Shown here: positions 22,310-32,984 of the stretch, one piece after another
Layout of the letters: every line of letters begins with the position of its first letter
Position numbering within the stretch: the stretch's first letter is position 1
Source of the DNA: Tridacna crocea
Taxonomy: Eukaryota > Mollusca > Bivalvia > Cardiida > Cardiidae
NCBI GenBank assembly: GCA_943736015.1
Contig: OX031060.1
Coordinates: 13,219,501-13,283,500 of the forward strand
DNA length: 64,000 nucleotides
Reading direction: 5' to 3'
Notes under the pieces: model-generated
The model's input: only the letters and a program-made list of their open reading frames with translations
What the model was told of the DNA's origin: nothing
Database searches by the model: none
Position numbers and translations under genes: made by a program

Positions 22310-22544
22310 GTAACCACTACCAGGCAAGAAAAAAATTATACCTCTATTAACTGAGATCAGTTGCAGACGAGAATTTTTACTTGGCTCAAATGAGCACTTT
22401 TGTCTTCGACAAGGTAGAAAATATTGCAGGAAAAGGTGGAAAATCCTGGTAACCAGCATTTTCCACCTTTTCCCACAATATTTTCAAAATGTCTATTCGT
22501 TAGACTGTGTTATTTACAGTACGAATTGTGTGAGCAAGGGTTAA
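22310..22544 (+). mobile_element. TTAA palindromic element, diverged
   Basis: Arms GGAAAAGGTGGAAAATCC and CATTTTCCACCTTTTCC carry a paired GTGG/CCAC change; right border TTAA at 22541. Confidence 0.62.
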
Positions 22545-22548
22545 TAGT

Positions 22549-22778
22549 TTAACTCGTTACCAAACGACGAAATTTTAGACTTGTCCAAATTGAAAGCAAC
22601 TGCAGACGACAAATTAAAGGTGGCAAAAACCCCCACAATTTTCCCTTGGTAGATCAGAAAACATTGTGGGATTAGGAGAAAATGCTGGTTACCAGCATTT
22701 TCTCCTTTTCTCCCAATGTTTTCAAAAGGCTTCTTCCTCTGGGTCGTAAAAAGTCAGGACTGAATGGTAAAGAGTTAA
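22549..22778 (+). mobile_element. TTAA palindromic element
   Basis: Full copy 4 bp from the previous one; both TTAA borders intact. Confidence 0.83.
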
Positions 22779-22789
22779 ATGCACCTATT

Positions 22790-22985
22790 TTACATCGATT
22801 GACAAACAATTTCTAGCAATTTATACTAATCTCTCTCAATTCTGCTTCCTGGAAACTACACCAGTACCCGCGACGGATGTGTGAGCCTATGAAAAATCCC
22901 CAAATTTGCACCCGATCCCGGGTATCGAACTCAGACCTTATGGTTACGAGGCCGACACTCTGCCTCACAACCATGGATAACACGA
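22790..22985 (-). repeat. tRNA-derived SINE, minus
   Basis: On the minus strand a box-B-like GAGTTCGATACCC follows GGCCTCGTAACCATAAGG, then GGGTGCAAATTTGGGGATTT and a tail ending ATCGATGTAAAAT. Same family as 23300-23528 in opposite orientation. Confidence 0.6.
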
Positions 22986-23094
22986 TAAAGAGTTTATACC
23001 TATAACAAGCGAATAATACTTTATCCGTGCTGCAAGTTCTCCTGTGGAGCCTTGCTCGAAATTAATTTCTTTCAAAATTTCCAAAAGAAAGAGC

Positions 23095-23210
23095 CATTGT
23101 CTTCTTCTGGTTACCAGCATTTTCTCCTTTTCCCGCAATGTTTGTGAAAGGATTCTTTCTGAGAGTAATAAAATACAGGGTTGATTGATAAAGAGCTAAA
23201 GCGATACTGC
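23095..23210 (+). mobile_element. TTAA palindromic element, half copy
   Basis: TGGTTACCAGCATTTTCTCC and CTTTTCCCGCAATGTTT arm to GATAAAGAGCTAA. Confidence 0.6.
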
Positions 23211-23299
23211 ATAACACTTTTTTTTACATGTTTCTTATTTCATCCATTGATTTTGTTTTCCTGTTCCTCGCCTGTTTTGCCTTTTGCTGTCAATCTGGA

Positions 23300-23528
23300 C
23301 AAGTCTAGTAGTGTGTGGTGTCCGTGGTTGTGGAGTAGAGCGTCGGGCTCGTAACCATAAGTTCCTGAATTCGATACCTGGGAGCGGGTGTCAACTTTGG
23401 GATTTTTGACTCGCCCACAGGTTCGGCGCGAGGACTGGTGTATGTGTAGTTCCCAGGAAAGCAGAATCGAGAGAGATTAGCAGACGTTGTAAGAACTTGT
23501 TTCTCAATCGATGTACAATAAATATGTT
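23300..23528 (+). repeat. tRNA-derived SINE, plus
   Basis: Head GTGGTTGTGGAGTAGAGCGT with GGGCTCGTAACCATAAG and box B GAATTCGATACCTGG, body GGGATTTTTGACTCGCCCAC, tail GATTAGCAGACGTTG and ATCGATGTACAATAAATAT. It abuts the next TTAA element. Confidence 0.62.
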
Positions 23529-23756
23529 TAACTCATTACCACACAATCCCTACTTTTGACGCCCCTGAGAAAGAAGCCTTTAGAAAACATTGTGCGAAAA
23601 AGAGAAAATGCTGGTAACCAGCATTTTTTCATTTTCCCACAATATTTTCTACCCTTCAGAGAACAAATTTCAAATTTTCAGTCTCTTTTATTTTGTCCTC
23701 TGCAAATGCTTTCGATTTAGACAAGCCAAAATTTTTGTCGTTTGGTAATGAATTAA
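23529..23756 (-). mobile_element. TTAA palindromic element
   Basis: Full copy with both TTAA borders; palindrome has a few unpaired changes. Confidence 0.82.
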
Positions 23757-24098
23757 ACAAAGTCTAGAAGTGGGGGAAAGCCTGAAAGTATAAATGATAT
23801 TACGTAACACTTTTTTTTACGTGTTTGTTATGTCATCCATTGACATTTTGTTTTCTTTTTTCTCACCTGGGTTGCTTTTTGCATTTAACTGCCTGTAAAT
23901 AGATCATAAATAACCCTGTTGGTGTAATAGCCTTGTAGTGTCGGCATAATTTTGCGACAGATTTAGATTGTAATTAATTTTCTTAGCTTCCGACGGATTT
24001 GACTTTATTCTATACCAAACAACAAAACTGTACACTTTAAAAGCGAGAGTAGATGACAGTTGACCCTTTACCAAACAATCCCTGGATTTTACGACCCT

Positions 24099-24298
24099 GG
24101 GCCTGTATTCACCAACCATTCTTAGGAACGTTCTTTTTCTTATTATCCATAATTTTCGGCTTTTGTAAGTAACACGGCCTCTGATTGGCTAAACGATTCG
24201 GTTTAGCCAATCAGAAGTTGTGTTACTTACAGATGTAGATTTTTTTTTTGAGAATAAGACTAAGAATATTCTCAAGAACGGTTGGTGAATACAGGCCC
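24099..24298. mobile_element. GGGCC-ended CCAAT-palindrome element
   Basis: GGGCCTGTATTCACCAACCA at left and its inverse at right. The centre is CTGATTGGCTAAACGATTCG then GTTTAGCCAATCAG, a palindrome with two inverted CCAAT boxes. Inserted in a TTAA element (24059-24822). Confidence 0.78.
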
Positions 24299-24371
24299 TG
24301 ATCACCTGAATTTTCTCCTTTTCCTACAATGTTTTCTACCCTGCAGGAAACATATTTCAATTTTTGAGTTA

Positions 24372-24745
24372 AGGTAAGACCTGTGTAATGGAAAACAGCT
24401 ATTTCCACTAAATTATCATCATGCAGAATTAGCTATAATTAACAATGAGTATTTTTGAACTACTTTCACCTTTTCATTTTTCCATTTTTTCCTTCTTTGA
24501 ATTATCATTTATTAATCTAAAACCGCTATATTCTCAATTGAAAAAGAGATAATAATTACCCCCCTTTTTGGAAAACAAACAAAAGTATCAAAAAATAGTT
24601 TCAAGATAGACATAAACGGAATTTCTGATCCGTTAGAAATGTGCAAAAATATTATTTCTGCATAAATCCTTATTTATCCTTATTTAACAACCAATTAGAA
24701 TTTTTGGCAAATGTTCACCGGAAGTGCATTACACAGGTCTAACCT
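24372..24745. mobile_element. AGGTAAGACC-ended TA-target element, copy 1
   Basis: Ends AGGTAAGACCTGTGTAATG and CATTACACAGGTCTAACCT are inverted; TA on both sides is consistent with Tc1/mariner-type targets. 374 bp, AT-rich, noncoding. Confidence 0.78.
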
Positions 24746-24818
24746 TAAGTCTTTTTTTTTCCCGTTTGCAAGTGCTTTCAAAATAGACCAGTCAAAAATT
24801 TTGTCCTTTGATAAAGAG

Positions 24819-25047
24819 TTAACCTTTTACCAAACAATCCCTGGTTTTTACAACCCTGAGATAGAAGCCTTTTGAAAACATTGTGGGAAAATGAGAAAAT
24901 GCTGGTAACCAGCATTTTCTCCTTTTCCCACAATGTTTTCTACCCTGCTGGAAACAAATTTCAAGTTTTGAGTTACGTCTTTTTTTTTTCGTCTGCAAGT
25001 ACTTTCAAATAGGACTAGTCAAAAATTTTGTCGTTTGATAAAGAGTA
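24819..25047 (-). mobile_element. TTAA palindromic element
   Basis: Left TTAA is shared with the preceding host element; B end left; right border decayed to GTAA. Confidence 0.78.
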
Positions 25048-25051
25048 AAAA

Positions 25052-25228
25052 TGTTATAAAACCGCCCAAACAACGGATTTGTCTTCTAAAAGGGAGAAAA
25101 AGAGAAAAAATATTATGGAATGAAGAGAAAGTGCTGGTTACCAGCAGTTCTCTTTTTCTCACAATGGTTTCTAAAAGCCTTTATCCACATGGTCAGTAAA
25201 ACTCAGGAATGTTTGGTACAAGCTTAAA
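25052..25228 (+). mobile_element. TTAA palindromic element, diverged
   Basis: GAAGAGAAAGTGCTGGTTAC and CAGCAGTTCTC centre; GTTTGGTACAAGCTTAA at right. Confidence 0.55.
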
Positions 25229-25268
25229 CTTTTGAGCAAACTCAGGACGGCCAAACAATAATATGGCC

Positions 25269-25522
25269 TGCAATACGCGAAAAGGAGCATTCAGACGCTT
25301 GCGTAAAGTGTCGTCTCGGATTAGCCTGTGCAATCCACACAGGCTAATCTGAGACGACACTTTATGACTATATTAAATTTCGTCCTACAGTAGACTTGTG
25401 CAAAACAGAAAACTACTTAAAAATCGGAAAGTGTCGTTTCGGATTAGCCAGCGCGGACTGCGCTGGCTAATCCGAGACGACATTTTACGCAAATGTCCGA
25501 ATGCGCCTTTTCGCATGTTGCA
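25269..25522. mobile_element. Double-hairpin element
   Basis: Outer inverted ends TGCAATACGCGAAAAGGAGC and GCGCCTTTTCGCATGTTGCA enclose two separate palindromes: AAAGTGTCGTCTCGGATTAG with CCTGTGCAATCCACACAGG, and AAAGTGTCGTTTCGGATTAG with CCAGCGCGGACTGCGCTGG. Confidence 0.78.
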
Positions 25523-25594
25523 GGACAATTATTGAAGAGGGCATTATTGATCTAATTAAAATAGAATTTGGATTTTCCAATGGACTGCTTTTAT

Positions 25595-25823
25595 TTAACT
25601 CTTTACCAAACGACAAATTTATAGACTGGTCCAAATTGAAAGCGTTTGCAGACGACAAAATAAACGTGACTGAAAAATCGAAATTTGATTATGGAAGGGT
25701 AAAAACATTGTGGGAAAAGGAGAAAATGCTGGTTACCAGCATTTTCTCCTTTTCCAACAATGTTTTCAAAAGGCGTCTACCTCAGGGTCGTCAAAAGTCG
25801 TCATTGTGTGGTAAAGGGTTGAT
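25595..25823 (+). mobile_element. TTAA palindromic element
   Basis: Full-length, intact palindrome; right border TTGA instead of TTAA. Confidence 0.8.
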
Positions 25824-25984
25824 AGAGTATTTGACAAATATATCGGACTGTTTTCGTCGAAATAAAAAAAGGATACTTAATCTGTGAAGTGTCGTTTTGA
25901 TCTATAGCGTCTGCTAAGGCAGTTAAAAGCACCTTCAGGCCCGGAGGGGTTACTTCTTTTACAGATGTCAAAATCATAGACGCG

Positions 25985-26170
25985 TCTGCACAAAAAGCAT
26001 TTGCAGACGACAAAATAAACGTGGCACAAATGATGACATCTGTCGTCGAAAAGGTGGAAAATATTGTTGGATGGGTTTTTTCCTTTTTCCCACAATATTT
26101 AGCAAAGAGCTTTTTGTTTTTTTTATATCAGGATCGTTTAAACGCAGCACTGTTTGGTAAAGGTTTTAAC
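25985..26170 (+). mobile_element. TTAA palindromic element, diverged
   Basis: AAGCATTTGCAGACGACAAA retained; the palindrome is broken (ATATTGTTGGATGGG); GTTTGGTAAAGGTTTTAAC at right. Confidence 0.6.
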
Positions 26171-26489
26171 ACGTGACGGTATACCAGTGTAATAGAAACG
26201 AATAATTTGCATTTAAGTAAAAATATGAGATCTCGACAGATTATTTTATGTGGTTTTAGAAGTCGTCGGAATAACATTGTAGTAAAGTTCAAATATTTTT
26301 TCCCTCTTTTTTTTTTGTTATTTTGCCAACAACCTGCGTTATAGGAAAAACAGGAAACCAGACCTACATAGCAGTTTACTAAACAATCTGAGTTTAAACG
26401 ACCTTGCTCAAGAATGCTATTGGAATCATGGAGGGCGAAAGAAAAAAATTATTATGCTTTCCTACCATCCTGAGAAAGATACCATCAAT

Positions 26490-27957
26490 TTTCCCTTTAC
26501 CAAACAATCCCTGGTTTTTACGATCCGCATAAAGAAGCCTTTTGAAAACATAGCGGGAAAAGGAGAAAATGATGTTAACAAGCATTTTCTCCTTTTCCCA
26601 CTTTGTTTTCTACCTTGCTAGAAAAATAAGAGGGCCATGATGGCCCTGTATTGCTAATAAGTAAAAACATTACAAACCAAACATTACAATGTTTGGTTTC
26701 AAACTAGGGGACATACAAAATTTTTTCTATAAAAAGGCCCTGTAAAACATGAAACCAATGAGACAGGGCTAATTTTAGTAGCCCTACTCTTTCTTATGGT
26801 TACTAACAAGTTTTCACCACAAAAGCAAACTGTTAAACTTGTAACCCCTGGAGTGGGGACAAACTTGACCCAAAAGCTGTAATTTGAGCCCTCCTGGTAG
26901 AGGCCCACTAGACAAAGCTACATGCAAAATTTGGTTGCCCTAGGCCTTATGGCTAGGTACAAGTAGATTTTTAAAAAATTCCCAATATGAGCCCATGTTA
27001 AACTTGTGATCCTCAGGACAGGGCCAACTTTAATCCCAGGGCTATCATTTGGACACCTTTGGTAGACAACCACTAGATGCAAAATTAAGTAGCCCTAGGC
27101 CTTATGGCTTGGTACGAGAAGACTTTTAAAGTTTTTCATATATAAGCCCAAATAAAACTTGTAACCCCTGAGGCCGGGCCAATATTTGACCCCTGGGCTA
27201 TCATTTGGGCACTCTTATAAGACAATCACTTGATAAAGATAAATGCCAAATTTGGTAGCCCTAGGCCTTATGGCTAGGTACAAGTAGATTTTTAAAAAAT
27301 TCCCAATATGAGCCCATGTTAAACTTGTGATCCCCAGAAAAGGGTCAACTTTAAACCCAGGGCTATCATTTGGATACCTTTGGTAGACAACCACTAGATG
27401 CAAACATTGAGTAGCCCTAGGCCTTATGGCCTGGTACGAGAAGACTTTTAAAGTTTTCCCTATATAAGCCCATATAAAACTTGTGACCCCTGTGGCGGGG
27501 CCAAATTTGAACCCAGGGCTATTATTTGAAGGAACTTGGTAGAGGTTCACTAGATAAAGCTACATGCCAAATTCGGTGGCCCTAGGGCTTGTGGTTTCAG
27601 GAGAAGAAAATTTGTAAAAAATTTCATTTTTTTAGTTTTGCTGCAATGGCAACCAGAGTTTTTGAAGGAATAAAATTCTTTCAAGGAACTCTAAAGAGGA
27701 CCATGTCAGGATTATTTCTGTGGAGTTTCATCAAAATTGGATGAGTAGTTTCCGAGAAGAATATGTTTGAAATAAAAGTTAACGCACGCACACACGGACG
27801 GACGGACGCACGCACGACGGTCATCGGGCCATGACATAAGGCTGCAGGCCTTCGGCCAGTGGAGCTAAAAATCAACTTTTGAGTTACGTTTATTTTGTCG
27901 TCTGCAAGTGCTTTCAATTAGGACCAGACTAAAATTTGGTTTTTTGGTAAAGAGTTA
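26490..27957 (-). mobile_element. TTAA palindromic element split by a 1.24-kb insertion
   Basis: B end and palindrome at 26490-26627; the A end resumes at 27873 (GTCGTCTGCAAGTGCTTTC) and ends GGTAAAGAGTTA. The insert is 26628-27866. Confidence 0.75.
26628..27866 (-). mobile_element. AGGGCC-type insertion with 160-bp tandem units
   Basis: Starts with AGGGCCATGATGGCCCT and ends with (ACGG)n/(ACGC)n and GGCCTTCGGCCAGTGGAGCT. AAAAAT repeats at both junctions as a likely target duplication. The interior holds about five diverged 155-165 bp units with GTAGCCCTAGGCCTTATGGC and AACTTGTRACCCCTGAG. No transposase frame. Confidence 0.72.
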
Positions 27958-28139
27958 TGCCACATTTGATGTATTGTCTGCAATTTCTTTCAGTTTGGCC
28001 GCGAAAAAAGGAAACCATTTGGTATATGAAAAGTTGCCTTATTTACCCTGTTTTCAAACAGTTTCTATACATTATTCTAAAGAAGCGTTTCTTCGGGGTG
28101 GGGGGGATATAAAAAGCATAACTTGGTTAACAGTATTCT

Positions 28140-28519
28140 ACGGTGGCACAAAAGTGACATGGACGATATATTTTATACTACGTGCGCACGCAGTAGCTAA
28201 TACGTGCGCACGTATTAGTTATTACGTGTGCACGTAATAAGTAATACGTGCGCACGCAGTAGTATTACGTGCGCACGCAATAGCTAATGCGTGCGCACGT
28301 AATAACTAAACTATTAAGTGCGCACGTATTAGCTAATACGTGTGCACGCAATAGTATTACGTGCGCACGTATTAGTTATTACGTGCGCACGTATTAGCTA
28401 CTGCGTGCGCACGTAATATTACTGCGTGGGCACGTATTACTTATTACGTGCGCACGTATTAGCTACTGCGTGCGCACGTAGTATAAAATATATCTTCCAT
28501 GTCACTTTTGTGCCACCGT
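28140..28519. mobile_element. Inverted-repeat element with a TACGTGCGCACGTA array
   Basis: Ends ACGGTGGCACAAAAGTGACA and its inverse form roughly 60-bp inverted repeats, flanked by a perfect 8-bp duplication AGTATTCT (28132-28139 and 28520-28527). The interior is about 14 copies of the alternating purine-pyrimidine palindrome ACGTGCGCACGT separated by AGCTAAT, AGTTATT or AGTATT. Confidence 0.85.
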
Positions 28520-28539
28520 AGTATTCTCTACTATTCTGA

Positions 28540-29140
28540 CAATAATTTCTGTCTCCTTCAATTACAAGTACAATCATATATAAATGAGTCTGAATTCCTC
28601 TCATATGTTTTACGAACATGAAAGCTCGCAACAAATCCATAGCTGAAATACAAACCACATCTGGCGGGATTCGAACCCATGCAGAGAAATATCCTCGTTT
28701 TTCGTGGTTCAAAAGACCAATACTATAACCATTTAGCTACAGATATTTCCCTAACGCAGTTGTTAGGTATTGTATTTAAATCGGGACGAAGCCATATATG
28801 AAGGAGTAGTCACCCATAACACCCCTCACCCTCTTACAGTCATCATTTATTGATGACTCAAAGCCTAATTAGGCAGAACGTCCTGGACAACAACTGGGGT
28901 TAATGGCTCAAAGGTCAATCGCGAACGAGCCCCCATCTTACGCACATGATAGTTCGCAATAAATCCATAGCTGAAATAGAGGGACCGGGCAGGATTCGAA
29001 CCTAGAAGGCCCGGACGTAAGGCCAACACCATAACCACTGAGCTAAAGAGAATTCTTCTTAACGCAGTACTTAGGTATTGTATTAAATCGTGACGAAGCC
29101 ATTTATGAAGGAGTGGTCTCCCGTAACATATGGGAAAAAA
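28540..29140 (-). repeat. tRNA-derived SINE tandem (two units)
   Basis: Two heads about 321 bp apart. Minus-strand box A TAGCTAAATGGTTA with box B GGGTTCGAATCCC at 28672-28735, and TAGCTCAGTGGTTA with GGTTCGAATCC at 28990-29045. Between them is a body with GTCATCATTTATTGATGAC. Same family as 37511-38042. Confidence 0.68.
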
Positions 29141-29365
29141 GGGCTCACAGATACGAAATTTCGTGTTCATGCAACATCCAGCTTTTGGCATTCCCTTATT
29201 ACAATCTGTACTTTTAAAAGAGTTCTAAAACTGTAACCACAGATGACAGATCTACATAATTTGCACATAAACCTTAAACACATACGACTGTATCTTTGTA
29301 CTTTGATTGTTCTAATCAAGCGATTTACCTTGGTTTGTTAGTCAAGCGATTAATTCTATTTTTAG

Positions 29366-29437
29366 AATGGCTTCGTTTTCGTCCGAATTTCGCCCAGTAG
29401 TTTTGAACAAGAGACTGTTCGTGCTTAAAGTTAAAAA
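29366..29437 (+). CDS. Candidate first coding exon, product unknown
   Basis: After an acceptor-like CTATTTTTAG an ATG at 29367 opens 23 codons (MASFSSEFRPVVLNKR...) running into the strong donor AAAAA|GTAAGT, phase 2. The arginine/lysine-rich N-terminus is not a signal peptide. I find no convincing partner exon in the next kilobases and recognise no family. It may be a chance pairing of splice-like motifs. Confidence 0.3.
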
Positions 29438-30232
29438 GTAAGTTCGTTATTTTTCTGCATATCTGTTTTTGATTGAAAAGACGGACAAATGAATTGTTTT
29501 CGTGATTCTGCGATCACTGTATCGAATGATCGACCAGAAAACGATAAATCGTCCGCTTAATTACACCAAAATTAGATACTCTCCATTGTAGAGAGTAGGT
29601 CTACCGTCCTGTATTTGTGAAGGAGTCAAAACCGGGCCCAGTATTCAGGATTATGTAATGTTCGGATCTATAAGAAAAATTTGAGACCAACTTTTATTCT
29701 GCAGCCAAATAAGGCAATGTGCAATTACTTGACTCCAGTAATTAGGCCTATGTGTGTCGTTCATACAAGAAATGTTAGAAATAGGCTATATACGTACAAG
29801 ACAATATTGCTAAGAGATTATAAATGGTATTGGATGGTTTCTGTAAAATTTGAATGTCATTTAACATTCAGTATAGAGTAAAATAATGAAAATCAACCTG
29901 ACGAGTAATTGCCTCTTTTTCCTCGTGGATTTTGATTTAGTTAAAGAATAGTAGGCCTTTTGGATATTTGGGTAGCTTATAAAAATGCAAAATTTCCAAC
30001 TAGCACATGACAATAACCATTCTCTACTACATTAGTTTGCTGGTAGGAATCAAAGCCCTTGACAATCGATTAGCATTAGCATTGTTTGTAAATAGCGGTT
30101 TCATAAATGTACAAGCAAAAGATGCAAACAGAAGGCCGCTGCATAAACAGATAGGTCAAAAGCAGGGACGTTCAGCCACGCCGAGGATAAGTTAACGAAA
30201 TGACGATGGTAATACTTGAATAAATCTGGGTT
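29438..30232. other. Unassigned, downstream of candidate exon
   Basis: Open frames of 60-66 codons only; no splice-supported exon found. Confidence 0.4.
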
Positions 30233-30445
30233 TTAACCCTTACCCTGCTAAAAAACTAAAATGAAATTTTCAATTCGATATTAAAAAACCCAAATATCAT
30301 CATTTCAAAGCTATGTCTAAAGGAATGATATCTCCTGATCGGACAGTGTAGATCCAAGATCAGACTGCACGTACTGTGCAGTCTGATCTTGATCTATACT
30401 GTCCGCAAAAGGACAGTAAGTCATACTTAGCAACCAACGGGTTAA
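30233..30445. mobile_element. GATC-type palindromic element, full TTAA-bounded copy
   Basis: TTAACCCTTACCCTGCTAAA / TAGCAACCAACGGGTTAA ends; perfect central palindrome around GCACGTACTGTGC. Confidence 0.75.
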
Positions 30446-30565
30446 ACACCAGCATCGACAGAATTTTATTTTTCATGATTAAAGAAATATCAGACTTCAC
30501 TGAAAGTTGCCATGAGTAGATCTTCCTTATGGACAGAAAAAAAATGTTTAGCGATGCCCAACTGA

Positions 30566-30800
30566 AGAGAGTCTTACTGCACCTGAAAAAGGATCGACTC
30601 AGGTCAGCCTGTGCAGGCTGATCTGGGCTGAAACCTTTTGCTTTTGTCTCATTTCTGCATGTCCAAGGACTAGTGTACCTCATGATTCAGCGGGATGTTG
30701 GAGAAAATGGGTTGTATGTATCCGAAATTGCACGATGACTTGCTTGGTATCATGGGCCACGGATATGCATTAAGCGCCCTTTTGCTAAAGCATGGTTCAT
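30566..30800. mobile_element. GGCTGACC palindromic element, diverged
   Basis: CTCAGGTCAGCCTGTGCAGG and GCTGATCTGGGCTGAAAC around the centre, then TCATGATTCAG and GCTAAAGCATGGTTCAT typical of the 31637-31887 family. Confidence 0.55.
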
Positions 30801-30904
30801 ACCTTTTGTTGATATTGCAATGTAGATTTTGAGAGGACCTCTGTTAGTTAAGGTTCTTATACTGCAAAGAAATTTCTCGTGATATGATTGGATAATATGC
30901 CCTT

Positions 30905-31348
30905 CATGCATCATGTATACTAGCGAAACCAACGTAAAAGTAGTTTCCCTTTCGGGAGCCCCGTGTACATGGCGGAATCGATCAAGATTAACACCAAGAT
31001 TATGCGCCAAGCTGCATGTTCTAGCGGATATTACCAAAGTTTCAATGACGTCAGTTCCGAGTGACGTCAGTTTTCATTGACTTGGGGCATTCAGAGGGGA
31101 AATTCCATTTTGTCAGCGAACTCAACTTTTGAAACCAAAAACAAGTAAAATTTGCTTAACAAACGTTGAAATGGCATAACTTTGCAGAATAGTGAATTCG
31201 TTGTACAGTCAGGTGGCAGGGGACTTGGTAACTTGTTCACGGTTGTGGTTTACATGTCGCCACTTTGTCTTTGGCTCGGGTCGACATGGTTCACCACAGC
31301 CGTGGACAAGTTTCAAAGTCCCCTGCCACCTTTGAATCGTACAACTAA
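30905..31348 (+). mobile_element. CRE-pair repeat family, copy 3
   Basis: Collinear with copy 1. TGACGTCA at 31046 and 31062, exactly 16 bp apart as in the other copies; CACGGTTGTGG / CCACAGCCGTGG palindrome near the right end. Confidence 0.74.
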
Positions 31349-31636
31349 TAAAGTAACAGGCAGTTCAGCGATGCAAGGGCAAATTTGCTCACGTGTTATC
31401 ATTTCAGCAACGGTATGCTAAGTTGACATAATTCCATGTCAGTATGCCCTAAATGATATATCTCTTTTTTGTGGATGGAAATATATAAATAAAACCTAGC
31501 AAGAGAAAAAAAGATATATGGTTGAAGTTCCTAGGTGACCCTGAGAATCCGTTTCTCTTTCATTTTTAAATGCAGCGGTTTTTATTGTAAATTTTTCAGA
31601 TGTTTGGCTGAAATTTTAATTTTATAATCTGTTGTC

Positions 31637-31887
31637 ATGTATATGAGCCATGCTCTGTGAAAAGAGGGTTTAATGCATTTGCGAAAAGTTTCGGCCTAGG
31701 TCAGCCTGCGCAGTCCGCGCAGGCTGACCTGGGCCGAAACTTTTCGCTATTTATCAGTTTTCTGTATCTTCAAATACCAGTCTGTCTCATGATTAAGTCA
31801 ATTGTGAGAAAACGTGATGACGTAATTATGTGATGACTTGCCTGCTATGTACTTATCACGGAGACATGAGCGTGGCTCATATACATA
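31637..31887. mobile_element. GGCTGACC palindromic element
   Basis: Ends TATATGAGCCATGCTCTG / GCGTGGCTCATATA. A GC-rich perfect palindrome of AAAGTTTCGGCCTAGGTCAG and CCTGCGCAGTCCGCGCAGG and inverse, close to the left end. Confidence 0.72.
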
Positions 31888-32275
31888 GATATATACGAGA
31901 AAAAATGTTGATGGAAATGGCTTTTTTTCAATAAATCGTTTTTCAGAGAAAACAGGTCTATTATGGATTCAAAATTATGTGATAACTTTTGCGTATCACG
32001 AGAGCAATGCATGATGCACATGCATTAAACCACGCCTCTTTTGCCAGAGCATCCCTCATGTTGTAAATATCGAAATGATGTTGAAATGTTGAGTGTTTGA
32101 ATTCTATGGCGGCATATTTCTGCCACGCGATACGAGATAGCTCTATCTTGATAACTTATTGTGGCGCTGCCTGAGGGGCGACATTGTATTTTTGTTGCGC
32201 CGCATGAGGGGCGGCAATATCTTTTTTATTCTGCTTTGAAAAGTACCCATGGAGGCAGCCGTATTGTTTACTCGG

Positions 32276-32880
32276 CTTCAAGTCATTTCTTGACTAGGTC
32301 ATTTCGTACCTAGGTCATTTCGTACTATTTTTGTCATTTCGTACCCACGTTTTCTTTTTATTTTGGTCATTTCGCACTCTCTTCGATTATTTCGTATCCA
32401 CCTTGCTCATGCCATACCCAGTTTTTAATAATTTTGATTTGGTAATTTGGAAATATTTTCTTGTGTTGTTTCTCCAATGATAACTGCTTTTGTACATAAT
32501 AATTGAAATTATGTTAATTTTCGTCACCGAAGAATGGCTATTATTGTGTCTTACCATCAATTCTTTTTTTAAATTCAAGTTGCATTGCACGAATTGTTCT
32601 GGACTTTTCAGTTTATTTCTCTTACTACTTTGGTCAATTTGAAATGCAATAATGTGCCTTATCTCAGAAACAAGTGATTTGCGGCGCCATTGATGTTATG
32701 CATCAATGTTTTCTTGATATTCGCTTTTGAAAAGTGGGCAAACATGGATATTGTTTACTTTGCTTCCAGTCATACCCACCTATGCATTTTATTCTAGTCA
32801 TTTCGTACTCACTTTGATCATTTCGTACTCACTTTGATCATTTCGTACCCACTTTTGTCATTTCATATCCTTTTTTGAAT
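32276..32880 (+). repeat. GTCATTTCGTACC short tandem clusters
   Basis: Two clusters (32276-32400, 32790-32872) of 16-22 bp units containing GTCATTTCGTACCCAC, separated by about 390 bp of unrelated AT-rich DNA. Confidence 0.72.
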
Positions 32881-32984
32881 ATGAATTTGTTAACGTAATG
32901 TAGAATCTAGTTTTAATACTAGTCTAAAAGCGTTCTCCATCCTAAGTGTGAAAAAAGTGTCATGTAAGACTATGTTTTAAACAA

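Larger units (their letters stand above)
24059..24822 (-). mobile_element. TTAA palindromic element carrying two nested elements
   Basis: Host pieces: 24059-24098 (CCCTTTACCAAACAATCCCT), 24299-24371 (right palindrome arm) and 24746-24822 (A end to GATAAAGAGTTAA). Inserted: a GGGCC-ended element and a TA-flanked element. Removing both restores an approximately normal length minus the left arm. Confidence 0.75.

Noticed and set aside
28140..28519. CRISPR-like array (short repeats with spacers)
   Set aside because: Units are palindromic, spacers are 4-8 bp and repetitive, the context is eukaryotic, and inverted ends plus target duplication explain it as a transposable element.
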